The notes: a model not told the origin generated them from the letters alone. A stretch of DNA of 64,000 nt from Providencia rettgeri (GCF_001874625.1 NZ_CP017671.1:1922001-1986000), one strand, 5' to 3'; positions 37,715 to 47,316 are shown, numbered from the stretch's first letter. A program made the numbers and translations.

Positions 37715-38272
37715 TTAAGAAGCCTTGCGGCTTAATTCAGTATCAAATCGAGGACCTTTGAGAACCGCAGTTTTCATAACCTCGAAGTTTCTTGGGTAAC
37801 GCAGCTTTGAAACTGCGCCAGCTCGGATGTCGGCAGCCTCACTTGGAGAGACTAGCCTTAACCCTTCGCTGGTTTCAGCGTAGAACCAACCGGCATAACG
37901 CTCATAGGCATTCTGCTGGTACTGTTCAGTCGCCATATTCTTCCGGATCGCCTCTGTTAAGGCCTCAACAACACCGTCATCTTTCGTGATGATGTTGAAA
38001 ACATGAGAGACGGTCAGGAAGTTCCCAAAGAAGCAGGCTGCCCCAAGCCAAGGCTGGAACATTTCGCCATTTCGCCCCGTCCTCACCATTGGTTCAAACG
38101 GGTATGGGCGATAACAGTGATACTGCTCAAACATCGGGTCAAGAACGTTGTCACCCAGGACATCCAGTAAAGTCTGAATGCTGTCCGGGTCTTGGCCTGC
38201 CCACTTACTCCCATTGCTGAGAATCAGTGTTTTACCGTCAGTACGCTCCAGAGCTTGTTCAAAGTTAGACAT
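37715..38272 (-). CDS. Unknown 185-residue backbone protein
   Basis: Starts at ATG 38272, AAGGAAT upstream, as the typical leader predicts. Contains MFEQYHCYRPYPFEPMVRTG and FFGNFLTVSHVFNIITKDD, then a helical region (IRKNMATEQYQQNAYERYAG). No recognisable motif, no membrane segment. Lies in the string of small genes 39.7-36.8 kb, all one orientation with 40-75 bp gaps. Confidence 0.7.
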   Translation of the reverse strand: MSNFEQALERTDGKTLILSNGSKWAGQDPDSIQTLLDVLGDNVLDPMFEQYHCYRPYPFEPMVRTGRNGEMFQPWLGAACFFGNFLTVSHVFNIITKDDGVVEALTEAIRKNMATEQYQQNAYERYAGWFYAETSEGLRLVSPSEAADIRAGAVSKLRYPRNFEVMKTAVLKGPRFDTELSRKAS

Positions 38273-38345
38273 AGTGCATTCCTTTTGGTTAGGACGCACC
38301 ACACCCTCTCGGGATGATGCGCCCGAGTGGGTTAGTTGAGAAGGC

Positions 38346-38564
38346 TTAGCCGTCAAGTCCGTAAATTACGGCGGAGCCGGGCTCCATCTCGACAACTTGT
38401 GCGCTTCCTTCTTCTATCAGCTCCTGCATGTAACCAGACTCAGCATCCGGATTACGTTCGCAGTGTTCGTCCCAGCGTTTCAAAAGCCCTTCTGTGGCTT
38501 GTCCGTGGGTCTCACCAAGGCCGATAAACTCATAGTGTCCTGTGTTTACGATGATCACCACCAT
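38346..38564 (-). CDS. Unknown 72-residue protein
   Basis: Starts at ATG 38564 after AGGAGAG. Begins MVVIIVNTGHYEFIGLGETH, continues with a helical GLLKRWDEHCERNPDAES and ends SAVIYGLDG. It overlaps no other gene; the start lies 13 bp after the stop of the upstream gene. Function unknown. Confidence 0.65.
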   Translation of the reverse strand: MVVIIVNTGHYEFIGLGETHGQATEGLLKRWDEHCERNPDAESGYMQELIEEGSAQVVEMEPGSAVIYGLDG

Positions 38565-38577
38565 AGCTAGTGCTCTC

Positions 38578-38847
38578 CTACAGGTCACTTGGTACATACA
38601 GGTCATCTTTGATGGCAGAAAAATCGACAGGAGACTGGTCCCCATAGGTTCGATTCACGCCACCAGCATCATCGACACTGACAAAAACCGTGCGGAGTAA
38701 ACCGCTGGGCTTTGCAGGGTAAACGATGCTGACATGCTGACCTTTGTACTGTTCTGACAAAGTGCTTTGAAGCTCATCAACCGAACGGAATTTCCGGTCG
38801 CGGCCAAAGTCCTTAATCTTGATGTCGCCAGGGATTGGATTAGTCAT
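38578..38847 (-). CDS. Unknown 89-residue protein
   Basis: ATG at 38847 lies inside the end of the nucleotidase gene (8-bp overlap), with GGGGGTAACG just upstream, so translation is coupled. Beta-rich sequence (HVSIVYPAKPSGLLRTVFVSVDD). No family recognised. Confidence 0.68.
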   Translation of the reverse strand: MTNPIPGDIKIKDFGRDRKFRSVDELQSTLSEQYKGQHVSIVYPAKPSGLLRTVFVSVDDAGGVNRTYGDQSPVDFSAIKDDLYVPSDL

Positions 38848-39445
38848 CGTTACCCCCTGCCAGCAGTTTATCTACTGAATGGCCGAGTCCGTTACCAAAC
38901 CATTTGTCCAGAGCGTCGATTTCCGGGAAGTCCGATTTCACCTGAGCAACAACACGTTCCATTTTGCTGAGAGCATCCTGGAACTCAAGGCCATTACCTG
39001 CGGCCACCTCAAGTTTGCACTTGATGTAAGCGGAGTAGGTATCACAGGCCTTAACCAGTGATTGTTCATAGCCACCGGGAGCGAAGGCTATGGCGACTGC
39101 ATCCTGGAGTTCTTCGGGAAGAGTCTGGATGAGTTTGTCCTCTGCGGCCTTTTCCAGTCGTTCAAACTCACGCTGCAAAACAGCGTTTGCTTTCTTGACC
39201 GGTGTTACAACATCCGAACAGAGAACCTCGGCTGCATCATGCAACGAAGCATGAGCAAGCATGACTGCCAGATCCACCGACTTCCCTTGCTGAATGGCAA
39301 TATTGCCAGCCAGGTAGGAAAGCAGGGTAACAACAGCGCTGTGTTCCAACACAGACTCCGGTTGAACAGAGTGCATCAGTGACCAGCGTTTGATCAGGCG
39401 TTGGCGCAAGGCCAGAGCTAGAAAGCCGAAATTTGAATTAGACAT
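38840..39445 (-). CDS. YfbR-like HD-domain 5'-deoxynucleotidase
   Basis: 201 residues. E. coli YfbR dephosphorylates deoxynucleoside 5'-monophosphates. Agreement is clear: LIKRWSLMHSVQPESVLEHS (metal His), ASLHDAAEVLCSDVVTPVK (HD pair), then YSAYIKCKLEVAAGN and a C-terminal helix. ATG 39445 follows GGAGG. The chromosomal enzyme is about the same length. A plasmid copy could trim dNMPs, which would suit a neighbourhood of DNA-processing genes (nuclease, methylases); that role is inference. Confidence 0.82.
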   Translation of the reverse strand: MSNSNFGFLALALRQRLIKRWSLMHSVQPESVLEHSAVVTLLSYLAGNIAIQQGKSVDLAVMLAHASLHDAAEVLCSDVVTPVKKANAVLQREFERLEKAAEDKLIQTLPEELQDAVAIAFAPGGYEQSLVKACDTYSAYIKCKLEVAAGNGLEFQDALSKMERVVAQVKSDFPEIDALDKWFGNGLGHSVDKLLAGGNDD

Positions 39446-39516
39446 AGTGCCTCCAAAATTGGTTGGAGGTACACCAAAGCCGACCGGGCCTTGGTGTACC
39501 CGGTTGGGTTACTTAG

Positions 39517-39720
39517 TTATCTCGGGTCAAGCTGCTTAGCTATAGCGAGTAAAAACGGATGGAATGGATGATCTTGCGGGACACCCCCAACAAGCTCACG
39601 GGCTAAACCGACTGAGTTTGTAGCCAACACCTCTTTGACGGCCAGAATGATTTCATTGTCGATTTCATCCTGGGTCTTTCGTTGTTGGTCCACCAGCCGA
39701 CTTAACTTGTCTAGGCTCAT
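39517..39720 (-). CDS. Unknown 67-residue protein
   Basis: ATG 39720 follows AAGGAGAGAAG. Helical N-terminal half (LSRLVDQQRKTQDEIDNEII LAVK region) and a short tail HPFHPFLLAIAKQL. No motif. First gene after control element 2. Confidence 0.65.
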   Translation of the reverse strand: MSLDKLSRLVDQQRKTQDEIDNEIILAVKEVLATNSVGLARELVGGVPQDHPFHPFLLAIAKQLDPR

Positions 39721-39780
39721 GCTTCTCTCCTTTGTTTGTGGGAGAGAACCCAGGAGGGGTTTCCTCCCGAGGGGTTAGGT

Positions 39781-39895
39781 TATTGCTGTTTTGGGCCAGC
39801 TACCGTTATAGCCAGCAAGCGCTGACAATGAACAAAGAGTATGACAGCCACCTAAAAGGGTAAAACGCTGTAATTGCCCTTTTGGGGTGCAAAAG
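39781..39895 (-). promoter_or_regulatory. Backbone control region, degenerate copy 2
   Basis: Minus strand: GG-TAGCTGG-CC (39794-39804) followed by CAAAACAGC, a weak form of the UAGCUGG stem-loop. Upstream on that strand is a motif shared with 51090 and 60737 (39864-39893: AACGCTGTAATTGCCCTTTT read on plus). Confidence 0.45.
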
Positions 39896-39921
39896 AAAAA
39901 GCCCTCCCGAAGGAGGGCTTT
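39896..39921 (-). terminator. Intrinsic terminator of the DndC-like gene
   Basis: GCCCTCC-TTCG-GGAGGGC followed by T5 on the minus strand, directly after the stop codon. Confidence 0.9.
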
Positions 39922-42375
39922 TTATGCGGCCAAGGACAAGCCTTGCTGTCCTCTTTGCAACTCTGTGTCGTCGCGGCGATGTAAGCGTTGAACCGCCTTG
40001 ATCATCGTTCTGACATGTCGCTCCAAAGAGGCTGGATGGCGTTTTGACAGTAGGTTGATCCAGTCGAGATAGATAGCAAGCGCGGAACCTTCGGTTAGGG
40101 CTGCCTGTATCGCCTCATACTGCCCTACGGCACTCTGGACCACATCATTCACCCACTGGGCGTCAGTATTGTCCAAGAGCTCGCAGAGGGCCGTATAAGC
40201 CTTCCTTCTGGTCGCGGCCATGTAACGACGAATGTTGGCGTTTCCGCTCCCCTCTCGCCCTTCCATGACGCTCATACAGAATGCGCTGGAGTAACAAAGC
40301 ATCGCGTCAGTCACGTAGTTAAACCATCGCTCCTGATGCCGTTTCTGTTCTTCCATTGCTTCCTGGTCAAGTTGCTTCTCGATGAACAACCCCGTCGGAG
40401 TACGGTGGTGCAGATGGTACTTGAACGTTAAGTGCAAGTTGACCCACCAGCGTACCGTTGCCAGTCTTCCCTTGATTTTTCGCTTCACCAGATCTTTGTA
40501 CTTAGCATCGCTAAGCACTTTGACATCCTTGCGCTGTTGGATTCCTTCCATCGTCTGTAGCCCTGTAAGGCCCATCTGGTGGTAGGTTTGACCTCTTTGC
40601 ATCATACGGTGATACAAAGCGCCTTTTCCTTTCGCAAGCTGGATTGCTCCGAACCGAAGGTAGAACTGCGCTGCACTACCGGGCGTATAATGTCCCTTCA
40701 GTACAGACTCCCTTAGTCGCGGGTATTCGTTCCAGATGATGAACGCAGCGGAGTCGGGATCGACTTTCACTTCATCATCTTCTGCGAAGCAAACCACCCT
40801 TCTCTTTCCGTCTGCGGTATTGATCACTTGCGCTGCCAACGGGTCATCCCCGCCGTCAAAGTAAGCCATTTCCGCTAACGGATCGGCCAAGCCATCAGAA
40901 AGCGAACCATCGCCCCAGCGACCAACCTTCAACCACAATGGCTTCGGAATTGGTGACTGAGGAACGGTTTCACACTGCGGCTCGTCTTCCAGCAAGTCCA
41001 GATCACCCATCGACCAAACCCTGTGGTAAATCTCCAGGGCATGGAAAGGCTTATCATTGAAATGATGGAAGGCCCACATGAAGTCGATATGGACTAAAGC
41101 CTCTTCCGATATGATCCGGAATTGTGGCTCTGCCATTCGACGGTTCCAGTCGTTATCCTCTGCTTGACCAGTAGCCAGCTTGTATGCCAGCTCATCAGCT
41201 CTCTTTTGCTCCATGTAGTCCATGCTGCAACAGACATGAAGCAATCGTTCTAGGAAAACAGGACTGTAAACGTCCGGCTGTATTTTGATGTATCCGCCCT
41301 CGTAAATCGTTCGACCTACGGGATGGCGGTCTTCCCATGCGTACCGGCGTTTTGCCAAGTAGCGCTGGATGCGGTTCAGCCCCGACATATAGCCATGCCT
41401 TTCAGGGTCCGTGGCAAGCAACGTCTCCATTGACTTATCCAACCCAACAGCCTGGCAAGCCCAGCAACCGAAGCGAGCGCCACAGGCGTCACTGGCCTTC
41501 TTCTCTGTTGCCGACCACACGCACTCCCCTGTTGCCGCCTTGTAAAGCTCTGCCGTAGTGACATTGCTCTCCAAGTAACTTGGCAGAGGATATGCTGAGC
41601 CCATGCCAGCGGATAGTAAGAACTCCCAGACATCACTCGCCAACCAGTTTTTCACCACATACAGCTCACCCCCATCTTTCGTCTTAATGACGCGATCTGA
41701 GCTTCCTCGCTGTTTTGCAATGTTGGCCGCACGAATAGTGCTTTCAGCATCACGACTGCCCAGCAAAAGGCAGACTTTCTGTCGAACCTCTTTGGGAAGC
41801 TCTCGCATATAAGCTGCCTTCGCTCTTTTGGCAGAGGTGATTTTTAAATCCTGGCTACACTGGCGGGCCGTGGAGTTGGAAAACGTAGGCAACCCCCTCC
41901 CAGTAAGGATTCGGCCCGTCCAACTCTGCGAGATCCCAGGCTTTGCTAGAACGATGGTCAGAGGAAGGTTTTCCTTCGCAATGAAACGCTCCAGCTCGGC
42001 CAGTTTCTGATCCGCCAGCCACCTTACCTCTGGGCTTTCGATCAGTGTGTCAGTGTGCAAGATGAAGTGGTGCTGGCTGATGGTCGCCCCACTCCTTACA
42101 GCCCGGATCAGGGCCATCAGGAACAGGTGCAAGACCGTTTCAGAATCTTTACCACTGGAATAGCCGATCATCATGGTCCACCCATCAATTAAGGCCGTGT
42201 GAATGGACTCAACCGATGACGTGATCAACGATGACAGACTGGTTCCTCTACTGGCATCAACGAAGTTCAAATCCTCGTTATCAGTCAGTTCTGACCAAAC
42301 AGAATCCCACTTATCCCCACGCAAAAGCACTGGGATGGGTTGTTCTGATAGATCAAAGTTTAATGTTTGTTGCAT
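39922..42375 (-). CDS. DndC-like PAPS-reductase/ATP-pyrophosphatase family protein
   Basis: 817 residues. The N-type PP-loop SSGKDSETVLHLF (about 74-86) binds ATP. A second signature, CSQDLKITSAKRAKA (190s) and LLLGSRDAESTIRA, and a cysteine cluster CGARFGCWACQAVG (about 300-313), resemble DndC, which puts sulfur into DNA phosphorothioates with DndD/E and a cysteine desulfurase. The C-terminal half has no known domain. None of dndA, B, D or E is near, so sulfur modification of DNA cannot be claimed; it could use ATP chemistry on another nucleic acid. ATG 42375 follows AGGAGG. Confidence 0.78.
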   Translation of the reverse strand: MQQTLNFDLSEQPIPVLLRGDKWDSVWSELTDNEDLNFVDASRGTSLSSLITSSVESIHTALIDGWTMMIGYSSGKDSETVLHLFLMALIRAVRSGATISQHHFILHTDTLIESPEVRWLADQKLAELERFIAKENLPLTIVLAKPGISQSWTGRILTGRGLPTFSNSTARQCSQDLKITSAKRAKAAYMRELPKEVRQKVCLLLGSRDAESTIRAANIAKQRGSSDRVIKTKDGGELYVVKNWLASDVWEFLLSAGMGSAYPLPSYLESNVTTAELYKAATGECVWSATEKKASDACGARFGCWACQAVGLDKSMETLLATDPERHGYMSGLNRIQRYLAKRRYAWEDRHPVGRTIYEGGYIKIQPDVYSPVFLERLLHVCCSMDYMEQKRADELAYKLATGQAEDNDWNRRMAEPQFRIISEEALVHIDFMWAFHHFNDKPFHALEIYHRVWSMGDLDLLEDEPQCETVPQSPIPKPLWLKVGRWGDGSLSDGLADPLAEMAYFDGGDDPLAAQVINTADGKRRVVCFAEDDEVKVDPDSAAFIIWNEYPRLRESVLKGHYTPGSAAQFYLRFGAIQLAKGKGALYHRMMQRGQTYHQMGLTGLQTMEGIQQRKDVKVLSDAKYKDLVKRKIKGRLATVRWWVNLHLTFKYHLHHRTPTGLFIEKQLDQEAMEEQKRHQERWFNYVTDAMLCYSSAFCMSVMEGREGSGNANIRRYMAATRRKAYTALCELLDNTDAQWVNDVVQSAVGQYEAIQAALTEGSALAIYLDWINLLSKRHPASLERHVRTMIKAVQRLHRRDDTELQRGQQGLSLAA

Positions 42376-42462
42376 AGGGCCTCCTGGATTAGCAGGGTGC
42401 CCATCCCTTCCGGGAAAGCACCCCGGTAGGGTTAAAATTGAATCCTGGCTATCAGACCTGAA

Positions 42463-42849
42463 CTAGCTGCTACTCGACATCTGGTTGTCTTCGTATTGCT
42501 GCTTGGCCTGTTTCACCAGATCAATGTCACCGTCTTGCAGCTTTTGAATATCAAGCTGTAGACGAGCCTTGTGTTTCAACAGTTCAGCGACCGCATTATC
42601 AATGTGATCAATGAGCGATTGGTTTTTTTGGATGGTGTAACTGTTGAGTTCATCGAGCAGGGGCCATGCAACACTCGAATGAGTGTTGAGCAATGGGTAC
42701 TCTGCTTCGATCTCACAAACCACACCGTTTGCTCCTTCTCTGTAATGAGGGAACCCGACACGCAGACCGATACGACGATCCAGCGCTGCATTTACAGTAC
42801 ATTCCAAAGAAGTTCGGTTTGAAAAAACATCGTTGACGTTTTTAGACAT
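42463..42849 (-). CDS. Unknown 128-residue protein with coiled coil
   Basis: ATG 42849 after GGAGATATAGC. The N-terminal half is a compact domain (RIGLRVGFPHYREGANGVVC), the C-terminal half a long predicted coiled coil (LIDHIDNAVAELLKHKARLQ). Ends in serines. No family. Precedes the DndC-like gene on the same strand (gap 87 bp). Confidence 0.68.
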   Translation of the reverse strand: MSKNVNDVFSNRTSLECTVNAALDRRIGLRVGFPHYREGANGVVCEIEAEYPLLNTHSSVAWPLLDELNSYTIQKNQSLIDHIDNAVAELLKHKARLQLDIQKLQDGDIDLVKQAKQQYEDNQMSSSS

Positions 42850-43081
42850 GCTATATCTCCGTTCAGTTTATGACGGAGCCCCCCTAACAGGAGGTGCTCC
42901 CGTCAGGGTTGATAATTTGCTGTTTGTTTTTGGCAGCCAGCTACCGCACTTGAGCGCCTAAGGCACTTTCCGAAGCACCCTGGGAAACCGAGATGCTTGG
43001 GAAAGCGCGGGGTTTCCCCCTGCGCTGATTACCCTTTTTAAGGGGCCGGTACGCCGATTTCTCGGCGCACTCAGGTTGAAG
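42850..43081 (-). promoter_or_regulatory. Backbone control element, copy 3
   Basis: Minus strand: GC-rich stems, then GCC-TTA-GGC, GTG and stem GCGG-TAGCTGG-CTGC (42933-42947, one G.T pair), CAAAAACAAACAGC, and the leader hairpin of the gene at 42849. No gene in this gap. Confidence 0.6.
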
Positions 43082-43636
43082 CTACACAGTCAAGAACCAA
43101 CGTTTCATAGGGACGGTGATGTCTATCATCCCGTTTCCACATGGATTCTGGCCCCAGAATCTGTAGGTCGTCTCATAGAAGTCAAACTCAGACAAGGACT
43201 GAATCTGCGCTTCTGAGATCGGCTCAAATGGTCCACCGCAACCGATGTGCATATTGAGCCCATAATCTCGAAGCTCTAGCTCTCCGAGATTTAGCGTCTT
43301 CCCGCCCACACAAGCAACCAAGTTCTGGTTTCTGACGTCGCCTTCTTTGAACAGCAAAGCTGACTCATCGTAGCTCCCATATTGGTTGGTAAACTTCACA
43401 ATATGCCCGTGCTTAGGTGAGGTTTGTTCCGACAACTCTTTCAGTAATCGCTTTACGCTTTGAAATCTCGCGTACAGAGCTGGCGTAAACTGCCCAGAGT
43501 AGTTCAAGTTTGGGCAGATCATTTCAAGCATCTCATCAGGTACAGATTCAAGCCCCATTTGCGCGGCCAATGGCTTCGCCTTTTTCAGACCTTCCTCAAG
43601 CACTCTCTGATTTACAAGTTGTTCTAATGTGTTCAT
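43082..43636 (-). CDS. Unknown 184-residue protein
   Basis: Start chosen at MNTLEQLVNQ (ATG 43636) with GGAGAG upstream; an ATG 12 bp earlier overlaps this site. Contains TLNLGELELRDYGLNMHIGC and FDFYETTYRFWGQNPCGN. Soluble, no family recognised. Precedes control element 3, so probably last of its transcript. Confidence 0.68.
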   Translation of the reverse strand: MNTLEQLVNQRVLEEGLKKAKPLAAQMGLESVPDEMLEMICPNLNYSGQFTPALYARFQSVKRLLKELSEQTSPKHGHIVKFTNQYGSYDESALLFKEGDVRNQNLVACVGGKTLNLGELELRDYGLNMHIGCGGPFEPISEAQIQSLSEFDFYETTYRFWGQNPCGNGMIDITVPMKRWFLTV

Positions 43637-43709
43637 TTGACTCTCCACTTTCGAGAGAGCAATGCAAGCCGTCTCCGGACTTACATTGCCCGTTAACGGC
43701 TTTATTGGT

Positions 43710-44141
43710 TTATCCCAAGAGGTACGGAGCTACGCCAGTCAGGAAGCCCATGACTCCCAACACAGCGCCAACCACGCCCAATTTGATTGACAGTTGGACA
43801 CTTTGATCCGGATGGTTCCAGAACCACTGCCAGACTTCCCAGCGCCTGGCTCTGCGAACCTCAAGATTTACAGTGTCTTTAAAACGAACACCCAGAGCAT
43901 CTACCGCATCGTAATCCAGCGCGACCGCCAGCTTTGTGATGGATAAATTCCCAGGGTTGCCCATCGCATACCGGAGAACCTTTGCTTTGGTCTCTGGGTT
44001 TACGATCATAACCGGCTCCCTCCTGAAAAAACGGGTCTTGTCTTTTCGCTTGGAATCCATGTTGCGGTTATGGAACCTGGCAATGCAGTGTTGAAGGCCT
44101 GAATCCTCGGGAGGTAAAGGCACAACAGTTTCGATTTTCAT
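43710..44141 (-). CDS. Unknown 143-residue protein with C-terminal membrane anchor
   Basis: Start at MKIETVVPLPPEDSG (ATG 44141, GGAGAG upstream). The middle has a basic segment (NMDSKRKDKTRFFRREP) and a helix-turn-helix-like ITKLAVALDYDAVDALGVRF; the C-terminus is one hydrophobic helix (LGVVGAVLGVMGFLTGVAPY). Perhaps a tail-anchored protein. Function unknown. Confidence 0.68.
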   Translation of the reverse strand: MKIETVVPLPPEDSGLQHCIARFHNRNMDSKRKDKTRFFRREPVMIVNPETKAKVLRYAMGNPGNLSITKLAVALDYDAVDALGVRFKDTVNLEVRRARRWEVWQWFWNHPDQSVQLSIKLGVVGAVLGVMGFLTGVAPYLLG

Positions 44142-44201
44142 GATTACTCTCCTTTCGGATAGGCCGGAGCAAAGGCCTTTCGGCATTGCCCCGGTGAGTT
44201 A

Positions 44202-45825
44202 CTAATGAACCAAAGATGAAGTGACCATGATTGCGTCTCCGGACATCATTACCGGGAGATATTCGCAAGGCTCATGGCCGCAGCTCTTTTTAGTTCCGTT
44301 AGGTGAATAGACAGCCAATTGACCATCCATAATGTTGAAGGGCATCCCCTGTTTTTTCGCTGCCGGTGACAGCTTGAGAGTGCCCTTTGCGTCAACCAAT
44401 GCCGTTGCCCAATGGAAGTCTTCACCACCGATCACCGGCTGTGATTCATCCACGACTTCGACCATGATTGGCATCATTCCAACCCAGCTCCACAGGCTGT
44501 TCCCTAATGCGAGGGCTAAAGCCTCGAACGCGGGAAAGACTACCGATTGCCCGAGAATCTGGTGGGCAATAGTGTCCGACAGACCTTGGATGAGTTCCTC
44601 TGGTATCCCTTTCACTCGACAATGTTCTGTCGGTGTAAAGATGCGAGACAACTCCGGCTGTTCTGGATGAACAATGAAAGGTTCGGTACTTCTGCATTGC
44701 ATAGTCCTTACCTATGGTGCCGCAAAACTCATCGTCGCCAGTCAGAAGCTGGCGAGAGAACCCCTTGCCAGCAGCTTTGTCTCTCAACTCCTTCTCAGCC
44801 AGATAGTCAAATGACTTCCAACGTTCAGAATCGAGCGGAACTGGCTCCAGGATGTCCTGTATGCGACTTTCCTTGGTGCGAACAGGCTGAACCTTCTCAA
44901 GTTCAAACCCGTCGATCCCGTGGGAAAGCGCAACAACACAAAGACGCTTGCGGCGCTCAATAACCCCAAACTCATTGCCGTCGAGAATGCGCTCTTGTAG
45001 GGAGTAACCCAACGAAGAGAGCACCGAACGAATCACTTCCATCGAAGCGGTGTTCTGGTACTCAGGCACGTTCTCAATCAGCACAACGGCTGGGTTTAGC
45101 GCTTCTACGAATTGCAGGAAGTTGAAGAACATGGCACCTGCCGCCTCATGCGATTCGGCAAACTCCAACTTGTTCTTACTGCGACCTGACTTTGACGCGC
45201 CGGTACACGGTATGCCCCCCATCAAAACATCCACCTGTGGTGGGCGTTTGCTGAGATTCACAGCCTGGATTGGCGATTCGATAACAATAGAATCTTCGTT
45301 CCAAAGCTCCGGGTTATTTGCCAAAGACGAATCGAGATATTTCCCTTCCATCTCCACGGCCACAGATATGGCACTGGCAATTCCCGCCTTGTGAAAACCG
45401 GCGTGAATCGCTTTATCAAGCACACCACCCCCATGAAAGAGGCTGCATACCGAAAGCGATTCTCCATTCTCCAGCTTACTGATAAGCCGGTTGACGCGCT
45501 CGATCACTCGCTCTTGTTGATGGTGAGCAGAGATCACAATTGCGCCGTTACGGATGAACACGCGGAGCATCTCTACACCGTCAAAAACGGTAGCAAGCTC
45601 CTGCACGGTCAGATCGATGATTGGAGACACCCGGCCATTGCGCTCGCGCTTACTGATGGTGAACTTACCCTCCTCTTTGACGCGAAGCACAACCTGGGAA
45701 TCTTTCAGCTCCAGATCATACTTCATGCCAGGATAGTAACCTTCACGCAGTAGCTTTTGGCCTTCCAGCCAGACGCGCTTCTTGCCTCGATGTTCTCCTA
45801 ACTTGGTGTTTACGATAGTAGCCAT
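44202..45825 (-). CDS. dcm: C5-cytosine DNA methyltransferase (Dcm type), split by a frameshift
   Basis: Two frames: 45825 to about 44715 and on from there to 44202. The first has an N-terminal extension of about 125 residues, then motif I (SLFHGGGVLDKAIHAGF), motif IV with the catalytic Cys (GGIPCTGASKSGR), motif VI (LIENVPEY) and motif VIII (GVIERRKRL). The expected end (RIFTPTEHCRVKGIPEEL, then ALALALGN of motif X) is in the other frame. A +1 shift near codon 378 (GAC TAT GCA ATG) joins them; unshifted the protein has 459 residues with an unrelated tail. Either an indel or programmed shifting. Confidence 0.8.
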
Positions 45826-45902
45826 GAGCTCTCTCCTTTCGGTTGAGAGGCCACTACCGTCCCAATCGGGAAGTAATGGCCCCGATGGGTTTAAAGTGGT
45901 TC

Positions 45903-46454
45903 TCAGTTCACAGCGATGCCGTGAGACTGAATGGCATTAGCAAAGCCAGCCATTTGTTCAGGGAAGGTGTAGCGGTTGATGTCCTGGCTGCGAGCCAGAT
46001 TGACATGCACCTTCTTCACCTTCGTTTCGTCAGAGTCGTACTTTTCAAGCGCCAGCTTCTCAGCTTCTTCCGGATCTCGGCCCAGCGAGTAGGCGTAAAT
46101 CACAGAGGTGAAGCCAAGTCCTGAGCCGAATGCGTAGACTTGTTTCTCGAAATGGACGTCAGCGAAATAGATGCTGAATCCGGATTTGAGGTTATGTTTT
46201 TCCATGATGCACTCCAAATAGTTTGGGGGCGCACCACGTCCCTTGACATAGAAGTCATACAGTTTCTCCGCCTGCTCAAGGTGGGACATGCTCTCAACGG
46301 GAATGGTATTCCCTGGATTGCAGTACCACTTTCCGAGCACCTTTTGTACAAATCCCTCTTTGTCTCCTACGAACTGATTTGTGCCAAACACCCCACTGGT
46401 TGGTGAGCGTTGAATAACAGAAATCGGATTCGCAAAGCTGGCAAGAGTAGTCAT
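45903..46454 (-). CDS. Unknown 183-residue protein
   Basis: ATG 46454 with GGAGCCACAAC upstream. Contains VIYAYSLGRDPEEAEKLALE KYD region and a middle KLYDFYVKGRGAPPNYLECI. Soluble, helical at the C-terminus. No family recognised. First gene after control element 4. Confidence 0.68.
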   Translation of the reverse strand: MTTLASFANPISVIQRSPTSGVFGTNQFVGDKEGFVQKVLGKWYCNPGNTIPVESMSHLEQAEKLYDFYVKGRGAPPNYLECIMEKHNLKSGFSIYFADVHFEKQVYAFGSGLGFTSVIYAYSLGRDPEEAEKLALEKYDSDETKVKKVHVNLARSQDINRYTFPEQMAGFANAIQSHGIAVN

Positions 46455-46521
46455 AGTTGTGGCTCCATGTTTGTCAGGGAACCACCAGCCCGAGGGGCAG
46501 TGATCCCCCAAGGGTTATGTA

Positions 46522-46645
46522 GAATGCTGTTTGTTTGGGGAGGCCAGCTACCTCACTATTCACTCTCGACAGAGAGCAAAATCTTGCTTTCCGAGGGGCA
46601 CAAACTTTCACATGTGAAAGTCGATGCCACTGGGAAAGCAGGGGG
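46522..46645 (-). promoter_or_regulatory. Backbone control element, copy 4, with 18-bp palindrome
   Basis: Minus strand: GCTTTCC...GGAAAGC stem enclosing palindrome ACTTTCACATGTGAAAGT (46604-46621), AAGATTTTG, CTCT/AGAG stem, then GAGG-TAGCTGG-CCTC (46540-46554) and CAAACAAACAGC. Confidence 0.62.
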
Positions 46646-46999
46646 TTAACCCCCCGCTTTAACCCGCGCTAAGCGGTTTAGGATAGACTTCACGCCTTCC
46701 CTTACTCCAGATGGATCGTAACCTGCTTCATCGCAGCAGACCACAAATGAGAATGGATGTACCTCATCGGACATCACCCAAGCCATCGTTTCCTGCTTGA
46801 TTTCACTTCCAGCTCGACCATCAGCAAGGACTCTAAGGCTATGCCATAAAAGCCCATCACGTAACTGCCTTACCTCATCATCAGTCCATTCAGGCTTTGG
46901 CTCAAATGGAATGACTTCTGCGGTCTTCGGCTCTTCATCCAGGAAGAAAAGCGGCAGCTCAAGCTGGTTTTCCTTCTGGATCATCTTCACTGCATTCAT
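46646..46999 (-). CDS. Unknown 117-residue protein
   Basis: Start at ATG 46999 with AAGGAG upstream. The C-terminal half (WVMSDEVHPFSFVVCCDEAG, then YDPSGVREGVKSILNRL) resembles small phage or ICE proteins with a 'PFSFxxxCExLGxDPxxVRxGL' pattern, perhaps sigma-like or DNA-binding. Acidic N-terminal part. Role unknown. Confidence 0.65.
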   Translation of the reverse strand: MNAVKMIQKENQLELPLFFLDEEPKTAEVIPFEPKPEWTDDEVRQLRDGLLWHSLRVLADGRAGSEIKQETMAWVMSDEVHPFSFVVCCDEAGYDPSGVREGVKSILNRLARVKAGG

Positions 47000-47067
47000 G
47001 GTGACTCCTTTTACGGGCACCATGCCCCCACAGGGGCATGAAGCCCCCAGTGGGGTTACAGTCATAG

Positions 47068-47259
47068 TTACTTCACGCCTGCCAGTTGAGAATTGATGTT
47101 CTCTTCCAGCCAGCCTTGAAGCGATTCAAGGTCACGTTTGTCTTCCGTATTGCTGGCTTTACGTGCATCTTCCGACACAGCGCTCAACATGGCGTTAGCC
47201 TCAGCAAGTGATTCAACATTGTTCCCAGGGAACACAATCGTTTGACTGTGATCTTTCAT
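47068..47259 (-). CDS. Unknown 63-residue protein
   Basis: ATG 47259 after GGAGAAG. Acidic, mainly helical (LAEANAMLSAVSEDARKASN, then DLESLQGWLEENINSQL). No family. Short but with the same leader hairpin and spacing as its neighbours. Confidence 0.62.
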   Translation of the reverse strand: MKDHSQTIVFPGNNVESLAEANAMLSAVSEDARKASNTEDKRDLESLQGWLEENINSQLAGVK

Positions 47260-47316
47260 GGTCTTCTCCTTTGAGAATGGAGGACCGTCTCCCATCAGGA
47301 AGAGCGGCCCCGTGGG

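Noticed and set aside
39922..42375. Complete DNA phosphorothioation (dnd) system
   Set aside because: Only a DndC-like gene is found; no DndA/IscS, DndB, DndD or DndE homologue seen in the window.
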